DNA of 64,000 nucleotides from Halegenticoccus soli (GTDB lineage: Archaea > Halobacteriota > Halobacteria > Halobacteriales > Haloferacaceae). The notes below the pieces were generated by a model, which did not search any database, had not been told where the DNA came from, and worked only from the letters and a program-made list of their open reading frames with translations. Within the stretch, counting starts at the first letter, position 1, and each line of letters opens with the position of its first letter. Location: the NCBI RefSeq assembly GCF_002844195.1, contig NZ_PEND01000011.1:31634-95633 (forward strand), in the 5' to 3' direction. This document shows positions 52,990-60,075 of this stretch, in pieces. The position numbers and the translations under genes are program-made.

Positions 52990-53472
52990 TCACGGAGGAT
53001 TACTCCCCGCATTGAGCGGGGCGAACGATTCGGCGTGGTAGGCAGCCCGCCAGAGCTTGAGGACGGCGCGTGCGACAAGCTTCTCCCCGGAGTGTTTGAT
53101 ACGGGACTCTTCGACATCGTCTGGGTCGGACGATGCGTCCGGTGGTGGGTGATAGTGCTCGAGTCCGGGAACATGGACGTAGTCGCCGTTGTGAGGATGT
53201 TTCCCCCATCGGAAATTCACGTTGTGAGAATCCGTATAGTGGAACTTGTAGTCGTCCCGTGTTGTCCACTGGACGTCGATTCGGGCGGTGTCGGATCCAC
53301 AGAGTCCCTCACTGAACGTAATTTCGAGCGTATGTGGATCGAGGTAGTCGTCCAGCTGTGCGGTTGCTAGTGGTTCCTCCGCGGTGAACACGTCGCGGAT
53401 GGCGCGGAGGACTGGGCGATCTATCGGACCACGCAGGGAGTGCGCCTCCCTCCGCTCGGTGTCCGTGCCCAT
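52990..53472 (-). CDS. TumE-like (DUF6516) toxin candidate
   Basis: A 160-residue protein that starts 3 bases after the stop of the DUF7342-type gene. The central part (DDYKFHYTDSHNVNFRWGKH, GDYVHVPGLEHYHPP) carries the aromatic/His pattern of the TumE/DUF6516 toxin-like family. Such proteins pair with an HTH antitoxin. Toxicity is not shown by sequence. The assignment rests on pattern and operon position. Confidence 0.6.
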   Translation of the reverse strand: MGTDTERREAHSLRGPIDRPVLRAIRDVFTAEEPLATAQLDDYLDPHTLEITFSEGLCGSDTARIDVQWTTRDDYKFHYTDSHNVNFRWGKHPHNGDYVHVPGLEHYHPPPDASSDPDDVEESRIKHSGEKLVARAVLKLWRAAYHAESFAPLNAGSNPP

Positions 53473-53475
53473 GTG

Positions 53476-54066
53476 TTATTGGGCGGGGACGCTTCCGTGA
53501 GACGGCTGTGTTTCGCCGTCGACGAAGCGTTCTGCGGTCGCGATCGAGAGCGCAGCGTTGGCGAACGCGAGGTTCCGGCGCGTAGTCTGCCATTCCTGGA
53601 TCGTCTCGGGGTCGAGGTCCTCCGCGTCGGCGTCCTCAGAGAGGGTCTGATTGGTTCGTTCGATAGCGAACTCCTCTGGGGACTCGACGCCGTACCGCTC
53701 TTGGAAGTTGCGGATTTTGGTTCGCATTTCCGTGACGCGAGTGACCAGCTCGTCGGTCGAGACGTGCTCAAGGATGTCTGCGACCTGTTCGACGACGAGC
53801 GACTCAGATGAGCGTCGATAGATCGTCCCGCCGTGTTCGCCGGTGCCGGTCGTGACGAATCCTTCGTCAGCGAGCGCGGTGAGGTGTTTTCGCGCCGTCT
53901 TGGGGGAGGTACGGGCCTGCTCGGCGACGATGCCTGCGGAGACAGGAGTGTAGGTGTGGCTGATGATTTCTCGGACGCGCTCGTAGGGTGTTGTTTCGGC
54001 CTCCCAATCTTTCCCGACGGACTCGTTAACATCGGCGAATTCGTTCGGGTCGTGTGGGTCGGTCAT
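53476..54066 (-). CDS. winged-helix protein (DUF7342-like), antitoxin candidate
   Basis: A 196-residue protein. A winged helix spans about residues 35-95 (VSAGIVAEQARTSPKTARKH and LADEGFVTTG). The rest is helical (VEQVADILEHVSTDELVTRV, FQERYGVESPEEFAIER, ETIQEWQTTRRNLAFANAAL). I associate it with the haloarchaeal DUF7342 family. It is the first gene of a two-gene unit with the TumE-like gene. Direct CCTGGGAGT repeats around its promoter suggest autoregulation. Confidence 0.7.
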   Translation of the reverse strand: MTDPHDPNEFADVNESVGKDWEAETTPYERVREIISHTYTPVSAGIVAEQARTSPKTARKHLTALADEGFVTTGTGEHGGTIYRRSSESLVVEQVADILEHVSTDELVTRVTEMRTKIRNFQERYGVESPEEFAIERTNQTLSEDADAEDLDPETIQEWQTTRRNLAFANAALSIATAERFVDGETQPSHGSVPAQ

Positions 54067-54464
54067 AGTTCACCTACATGACCTGGGAGTATAGGTCTTT
54101 ATCTTGGTAGCATATTCCCTATCCCTGGGAGTCATGGGTTCTGAAGGTGTGGTAGGGGGAAGCCCGGTAGCACCGGCTGTCTCCGATTTGACGCGTAACA
54201 CAGTCAAAGTTGTCGAAGCGAGCGTACTAGAAAGCCGTTAGCTACGGCTCGGCGATCTCGTCGCCGTGCTAGGACCGCACGGTCGACGAACGTCGCCGCT
54301 GCATCGGCGTGGGTGTCCTCCGGGAGCGACTCGTCCGCGGTCCGGTTGCCCGCGTGCGGGGGTACGGTTTCGGCGTCATTTGTACTTCCCCGACGAGTCT
54401 CTATCCCACACGTCGCTACTGACAGACGCAGTGCTCAAGATACGCGGCCACGTAGGCGGATACA
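54067..54464. other. promoter and remnant region before the TRIC gene
   Basis: Contains the promoter of the DUF7342-type gene with the CCTGGGAGT repeats. A short minus-strand stretch near 54255-54350 (NRTADESLPEDTHADAAATF) reads like the tail of a lost gene. No intact gene. Confidence 0.4.
54082..54132. promoter_or_regulatory. direct CCTGGGAGT repeats within CATGA/TCATG arms (candidate operator)
   Basis: CCTGGGAGT at 54082-54090 and 54124-54132, with CATGAC before the first and TCATGG after the second, so the whole forms CATGA...TCATG around 60 bases. The TATA-like GATAAAG of the minus-strand promoter lies between them. Confidence 0.45.
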
Positions 54465-55121
54465 GTGATTCGGGATCTCATCACAGTTCTGTTCGGCGAT
54501 CCGTTTGCCGTTATGAACACGATCGGCCTGATTGCGTTCGCATTCGTCGGATCGACGAAGGCAATCCGCGAGGAGTTCGATCTGTTCGGGATTACCGTCG
54601 TTGGTCTGGCGATGGCATTCGCTGGTGGAATGACGCGCGATCTCCTTGTGAGTCGAGTCCCACTAGCCCTTCAGTCACCGATCGAAATCAGTTTGGGGCT
54701 GCTCGGAGTCGGCTTAGCGATCGCGTTGAGCGCCGTCCTACCGTCTCCGGAGAACCATCCGATTACGCTCGTCTCGGACGCTATCGGGCTCGCTGCCTTT
54801 GCGACGACTGGTGCTATCGTCGCAACCGGGGCGAACGTTTCAGCGGTTGGCGTCGTCGCTATCGCGACGATCAACGCAGTGGGGGGTGGCGCAGTCGCAG
54901 ATATTCTTCTCGATCGCTCTCCGTTCATCCTCTTTGACGATTTCTATGCGAGTTGTGCGGTGTTGGGCGGGAGTGCGTACCGGGTAGTGATGAGTCTGGG
55001 AGCTTCGGGGAGCACCGCTGCCGGAGCGTGTGCGGTAGTGTGCGTCGGGACGCGGTTAGCAGCGGTCACGTACGGCTGGAATCTCCCCACGATGCAGAAA
55101 TTAGGGCTGATACGTAGCTGA
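54465..55121 (+). CDS. TRIC-type (UPF0126) cation channel family protein
   Basis: A 218-residue protein with two repeats of three hydrophobic segments. AFAFVGSTKAIREEFDLFGI, LAMAFAGGMTRDLLVSRVPL and the second-half equivalents (AAFATTGAIVA, TINAVGGGAVADILLDRSPF) are the prokaryotic TRIC/UPF0126 signature (G-G-x-x-R-D). It starts with GTG at 54465. It likely conducts monovalent cations. No operon partners are seen. Confidence 0.85.
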   Translation: MIRDLITVLFGDPFAVMNTIGLIAFAFVGSTKAIREEFDLFGITVVGLAMAFAGGMTRDLLVSRVPLALQSPIEISLGLLGVGLAIALSAVLPSPENHPITLVSDAIGLAAFATTGAIVATGANVSAVGVVAIATINAVGGGAVADILLDRSPFILFDDFYASCAVLGGSAYRVVMSLGASGSTAAGACAVVCVGTRLAAVTYGWNLPTMQKLGLIRS

Positions 55122-55237
55122 ACGACTGATAATGAGACGGACGCTCCCTACGTGAACCAGCTACTCTGAACAATGCCCGGACGTGGTGGCGAAATACTTA
55201 CACATATCCGACTTCTTCGTATATACGTGAGTCTCGA

Positions 55238-55714
55238 ATGAGTGTTTCGAACGACGCGCCGTTCTCTCGGAAACGCCTCCAGACCGTGTTCGAGCAACTA
55301 GCGAACGACCGGAAACTGGACATCCTGACGTACGCCGCCGAGCACGACCAGTTCTCCGTTGCCGACCTCAAGGAAGCGATAGGGATCCCGCATTCGACGG
55401 CCCACGAGTACTGCCGAGACCTACACGCAGCCGGACTGCTCCACCGCGAACAAGGCAAACCTGCGCGGTATTCCGCGGTCGAGTTCGATCTCCACCTCTC
55501 ACTCGACGCGATAGCGAACGCCGTCGAAACCGAATCCGAAACACTCGGCTACATCACCGACACGTACGGGGACGACAGCATCGACGCCGTCATCGATATT
55601 TGGGAGCGAGTAGAAGGGGGTGAACTCACGTATCGGGAAGCGAGTGCTACGGTCGGCATGCAGCACGCTGATTTCCTCCGCGCCGCCGCTGAACTCGAAC
55701 TCCTGGCGCGATGA
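55238..55714 (+). CDS. ArsR-like winged-helix protein, antitoxin candidate
   Basis: A 158-residue protein. The N-terminal 75 residues form a winged helix (QTVFEQLANDRKLDILTYAA, FSVADLKEAIGIPHSTAHEY, LLHREQGKPARYSAV). The C-terminal half is helical. Its TGA overlaps the ATG of the PIN gene (ATGA at 55711-55714), which marks a coupled regulator-toxin unit. Confidence 0.75.
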   Translation: MSVSNDAPFSRKRLQTVFEQLANDRKLDILTYAAEHDQFSVADLKEAIGIPHSTAHEYCRDLHAAGLLHREQGKPARYSAVEFDLHLSLDAIANAVETESETLGYITDTYGDDSIDAVIDIWERVEGGELTYREASATVGMQHADFLRAAAELELLAR

Positions 55715-56184
55715 CGGAGATCGTGTTGGACGCGAACGCGGTCATCATGCATGGCCGCGCGTTTCCAGAGCGGGTACAAGCTGCGGTTGAAGCTGGCAAG
55801 ACACTCGTGTTGCCGCAGTCGGTCAAAAAAGAACTCGTAGATGCGGTCCTCGACAATGATGCTACACCTTCGAATCATCGAACGTCTGCGCGGGATATCC
55901 AGAACTTGGTTGACGACGGATTCCTCGTACTTCGGTCGCCGAATTTCGACAGATACAGTGCTGTGATCGATGAGGCGAGACGGCGAATCGCCGACTCGGC
56001 GCTCCCAGAGCACGAAGTCCAAGCCGATCAGTACCTTCCTGCTATCGTGATCGAAGCTGCGAAAGACGATACAGTCATTCTCGTGACTGGTGACCGGAAA
56101 CTCCGGTCGATAGTGCGCGACATCGCTGACCGAGAGGACGTGGGTGAGCGTGTGCGTTTGTGCGATCCACTCACCGTGTTATGA
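55711..56184 (+). CDS. PIN-domain ribonuclease, toxin candidate
   Basis: A 157-residue PIN protein. The acidic residues are in place: VLDANAVI near the start, VKKELVDAV, the internal EVQADQYLPAIVIEAAK, and VTGDRKLRSI. PIN toxins cleave RNA. Its coupling with the winged-helix gene is the main argument for a toxin-antitoxin pair; in the related VapBC type the antitoxin is also upstream. Confidence 0.75.
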   Translation: MTEIVLDANAVIMHGRAFPERVQAAVEAGKTLVLPQSVKKELVDAVLDNDATPSNHRTSARDIQNLVDDGFLVLRSPNFDRYSAVIDEARRRIADSALPEHEVQADQYLPAIVIEAAKDDTVILVTGDRKLRSIVRDIADREDVGERVRLCDPLTVL

Positions 56185-56231
56185 TGTGAAATTTCTGACT
56201 ATCAGTCTACCGCGGAGTGAAACGAAGGCAT

Positions 56232-56276
56232 GCATCACAACCCAAACTCCGAAGCTGTGGCAACTTCCGGACCATC
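56232..56276. repeat. orphan copy of an IS end (direct repeat of 59001-59048)
   Basis: GCATCACA...CAACTTCCGGACCATC occurs here and at 59001-59048 in the same orientation, with similar spacing (29 and 32 bases between the two blocks). The second lies downstream of the transposase gene. The first has no transposase, and the lysE gene lies between them. Confidence 0.65.
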
Positions 56277-56384
56277 CAAAAGTTGAGACCGGAGTTCTCA
56301 ATGCATATGATCATTAGATCGTTCACTGGTCATACTGGTCATTTGCAAAAACTAGCTAAGGATGGATAGTTGATGTCTCGAAAA

Positions 56385-57017
56385 CTACGATGTGACCCGT
56401 CGTTCAAGCGCGAGCTTGAGCCCGAAGCCGATAAGCACGCTTCCGCTTACTGTCTGAAGGATCGTCTGTACGAGTTCGCGTTCGGTGATGGCTCGTCGAG
56501 CCCGCGCTGAGAAGATTGCTAAGAGTGCTTGATAGCAAAATCCGAGTGTCGCAAAGAGGACTCCGAATGTAAACAGCTGGATGGCGGTCGAACCACCTGG
56601 CTGAACAAACTGCGGGAGAAACGCAAGAAAGAATACTGCTACCTTCGGATTTAACACATTGATCATGAGCGCGCTTTTGAACGACTCCGTCGGCGTGAAG
56701 CTCGTACTCTCTGGTGTGATTTCGAACTCTTCTGAGCTTCTGAACGTTTGGACGCCAAGGTAGACCAAGTACGCTGCACCGACCAATTTGACGATGGTGT
56801 ACGCAACAGCTGATGTTTGAAGAATAGCCGAGAGTCCGAGAACCGCCGCTGTCGTGTGGACGATGCTTCCAGTTGAGGATCCCAGTGCAGCAGTAACGCC
56901 GACGGTCCGGCCATCACTGATGCTTCGAGTCAGTGTATAGATGCTATCAGGCCCCGGTGAGATTATCAGCACCAGGGCTGCTGGGATGAATGCGAGAATG
57001 ACGTTAAGTTCTAACAC
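56385..57017 (-). CDS. LysE/RhtB-family amino-acid exporter
   Basis: A 210-residue membrane protein with six hydrophobic segments. IISPGPDSIYTLTRS near residue 18 and GAAYLVYLGVQTFR at about 75 are family hallmarks, as is MINVLNPKVAVFFLAFLPQF. It would export amino acids or related compounds. It lies between two copies of the same IS end, so it may have travelled with the element. GC is lower than in the core genes. Confidence 0.85.
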   Translation of the reverse strand: MLELNVILAFIPAALVLIISPGPDSIYTLTRSISDGRTVGVTAALGSSTGSIVHTTAAVLGLSAILQTSAVAYTIVKLVGAAYLVYLGVQTFRSSEEFEITPESTSFTPTESFKSALMINVLNPKVAVFFLAFLPQFVQPGGSTAIQLFTFGVLFATLGFCYQALLAIFSARARRAITERELVQTILQTVSGSVLIGFGLKLALERRVTS

Positions 57018-57176
57018 GAACCAAAAACCACTGATGAGTGGAATAAAACAACGGGTTGCCGTTATAGGTTGCCTCTTTTGCCTATTTAGTTGCAGATTCG
57101 ACTGTTATATGTCAGTATACTTGTCTTCAGTGGACGGTTGAACAAATATCATAGAATAAGTCACTAGTACTCAGCA

Positions 57177-58850
57177 ATGCCCTCTACACGAATATCTCGA
57201 CGCGAGGTTTTTCGAACGATCGTAGCAACATCGTACCGCGGGTGGCCAGCCTACGATTCAACACCACTGTACGATCGGAGCTCGCTTGGTGCTCTCGAAG
57301 AGGATGTTCGGACCGCTGCTGAGGTCTGGTTCGAGCACGACGGTCACAAGTCAATCGAGCACTTCGTGTCTGATCTTCCACTGGCGTATGTCGAGTTCCA
57401 CCCTCATGATCGGTACACAGAATCGACACGGTACAGTATGTCTCTGCTGATGCGGTTATTTTTGCTCAAAGAACTCCACGGATGGAACCACGAGACAGCA
57501 CTCGTCGAGTACCTTCAGCAGCAGCCGTCTTTGTGCCAGCGGCTCGACATCGAGCCGGTACCCGATCAATCGACTCTGTGGCGGAGCTGGAACCGTCGGT
57601 TCACTACCGAGCTCAGAGATACGATCAAGACGGCTGCGCGGACGATCCTCCTCCAGGCAGATAGAGCAGGTGTGTCTGTCCCTCGAGAGCCACCAGACAT
57701 GTGTCGTCGTCACCAGCAGAGAGACGAATCGGAATTTGACGAGCGGGCCGTGCTTGAGTGTGCGAAGAAGGTCACAGACCACGTCAGCCGAATCGTCTAT
57801 CCAGGCTTTTCATTGGATCGGGGCGAAGGATGTGAGATCCACGAGCACGCGTTTTGGGATTTGCAGACCTATCTCGGGTTACGTGAGCGTCTGGCAGTGA
57901 ATGAGGGTGCTCGAAGCTTTGTGTACGACTCACGGCGTGACCGAACCCCACTTGGACACGTTCACCGGAGCCATCTTCGTGACCTTTCTGTCGAACGGAT
58001 TCGTGAGATGTACCACCAGTCCATCGACCGACTCTTAGAGCGAGTGACTAACACAGAGAAATTCCATCGAGCAGGAATCGTTGCAATTGACATCACCGAG
58101 GCCGATCCGTTTACAGGCGATAGAAGCGGTCATGAAGACGAGATCATCGGCACAAAAGAAGCGAATGACGAATACGCTTACCAGTGGGCGACAGTGCAGT
58201 TGGTCGGCAATGCGGTTCCACTGGTACTTGATGTGCGCCCAGTACGGAGGGGTGAGAGTCGATTGGAGATTGTTGAAGACCTATTAGATATGGCGCAAGA
58301 ACATGTGCTCGTCGACAGCGTACTGATGGACCGTGAGTTCGACAGCCAGCATGTGCTGGAGATGATTGGCCAGCGGGGGCTGTCGTACGTCGTCCCGAAA
58401 CGGATGCAGACCAGCGAGAAAGCCCAGGCAAAACGATTGCTCCAGTGCGATCAAGACTGATACGAAACAGACCGGAAGCTCCATCTTGGAAAGAATGAGT
58501 GGCATGAGACGACGCTGATCTACCGTCGGAAAGAAGACTCCGAGCACGACGATCACCGGCAGTATTCGGTGTTCATGACGAATCGGGGAAGTGGACACCT
58601 CACCGAGTACGGCTACCGCTGGGAGATCGAGAGTGGGTACAAGTCGATCAAGCGGTTCATGGCCGCGACGACGTCGAAGGATTTCGGGCTCCGGTTCTTC
58701 TACTTCGCATTCGCGTGCCTGTTGTGCTCTATCTGGCGAGCGGTTGATTTGCTCGTACAGGTCGAACTAACCGGCGAGTACGAGCATTCACCGATAGTGA
58801 CAGCCGACAATACGCTCACGCTGCTGAAGAAGGAAACCGGAATCGGGTAG
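57177..58850 (+). pseudogene. DDE transposase with one in-frame TGA
   Basis: Reading continues in one frame from ATG 57177 through TGA at 58458-58460 to the stop at 58850 (558 codons). The frame before the stop carries the first catalytic Asp (IVAIDITEADPFTG) and later acidic positions (VLVDSVLMDREFD). After the stop it continues with YGYRWEIESGYKSIKRFMA, which contains the expected final Glu. The layout is that of ISH3/ISH8-like IS4-superfamily transposases; the exact family is uncertain. With one stop it is inactive unless read through. A right IS end lies at 59001-59048. Confidence 0.75.
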
Positions 58851-59685
58851 TAAAGCCCTCAGTCTGGGTTAGCATAGCGTTTGAGTGGCAACACTGTCGG
58901 AAGTCGTCGAAATTCGGCTATGGTGTTGGTATTTAGATAAGAATGCTCGACTGGAGACCAATCTGAAGCAGGTTCCGCTCGTCGATTCGGTCGAAACCAC
59001 GCATCACAGCCCCGCTAAACCCGGTGTAGTCTCAACTTCCGGACCATCACATTAATATACCGATATGTGCTTTATCAACACTCAACTCGCCGCAGTCCTG
59101 CGATTTACGGCCTACCACCCGCCGCCGGCGACGCACTGTCGATTAGCCCAGAAACACGCAGTGGACTCGTCCGCCTCGGCACTGTACGGCGATCCGAACG
59201 GATGGATCCCGGCGATTCGGGGCGTAGATGCCCGAAACCGACCGCTTCGTCGATCGGCGTGCGCGTCCCGTTCGTCCGAGCAGTCGCGCATTCACCGACT
59301 CGTCAGCGGCACACTTCCACCGACCACCCGTTCACGCGTTTCGAGTGCTCCGGCCGTATATGAAAAAGCGCGCCAATCCCCTCCCCCGTCGTTCAAATGC
59401 TTCCTCGCATCGCTACGTCTACCTCGTGGGAGGGGACTGTCTCTCGTAGCGCGTCTCCGGTGTCGTTTGGCCCGCGGTCTCGCGACCGATACACTCGAAC
59501 GACGGGGTCTGTATGGAAACGAATCCGAGCTCTTGAACGGGTGGCCCAGATCGACACGCTCCCTGCTCCAGTGGAAACGGAGTGTGACACAGCGAGAAGG
59601 CTGCGTTCTCGATTCGCACTCTTTTCGGCTCCCCCGTCGCCCCTCTCCCTCAGTACGTCTCCTCTGTTGTCCCCTCAATACGCTC
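58851..59685. other. IS right flank, then non-coding
   Basis: The first 200 bases belong to the right end of the IS (GCATCACA...CCGGACCATC at 59001-59048). From 59065 to 59685 only overlapping Arg/Ser-rich frames occur on both strands, and none has protein-like sequence. No gene is supported. Confidence 0.45.
59001..59048. mobile_element. right end of the transposase-bearing IS
   Basis: GCATCACAGCCCC then CTCAACTTCCGGACCATC, about 150 bases after the transposase stop. The matching left end was not found upstream of 57177. Confidence 0.5.
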
Positions 59686-59886
59686 TCACGCGGGACAGTC
59701 GCTTCGTCCCTCCTTCCACCGCGTGCGGCAGTCCTGATCGCAGAAGACGTACACCTGGTACGTCCCCGCCTCGTCCCGATCGGTCGCTGCGGGACGCCAC
59801 TCGGTCGTGTTGACCACCGCTTCGCACGCGGCGCAGGTGTCGGTTCCGAAACTCCGCTGGCGTCGTGGGTTCTTCGCGTCGTTCAT
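59686..59886 (-). CDS. small zinc-binding protein (DUF7576-like)
   Basis: A 66-residue protein from MNDAKNPRRQ. CAACEAVV and CDQDCRTRW give a four-Cys zinc site, with WRPAATDRDEAGTYQVYVF between. I associate it with the haloarchaeal DUF7576 family. The 43 residues upstream in the frame are Arg/Pro-rich and probably not translated. It is downstream of nothing co-directional. Function unknown. Confidence 0.65.
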   Translation of the reverse strand: MNDAKNPRRQRSFGTDTCAACEAVVNTTEWRPAATDRDEAGTYQVYVFCDQDCRTRWKEGRSDCPA

Positions 59887-60075
59887 CTGTAGCGCCCGTC
59901 GCGGTGGATCCCGCCGCGACTCCGCCGCCGGCGCGCGGACGTCGACTCCGCTTCTCGCCGGCGCGTCGACCGCGTCTGGCCGCACCGCTTCGGGATAACT
60001 GCCGACCGGAGCCACATTAGGGCTTAACAGTATACAGCTACCCCCACCCTGTCCGATAGGGGTTAATCATATAAA

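Noticed and set aside
58569..58850. A separate small gene after the transposase
   Set aside because: It is in the same frame as the transposase and carries its C-terminal catalytic region; it is the second part of one gene broken by TGA.
59065..59892. A 275-codon plus-strand frame
   Set aside because: Arg/Ser/Pro-rich, no domain, antisense to the zinc-binding protein gene at its end.
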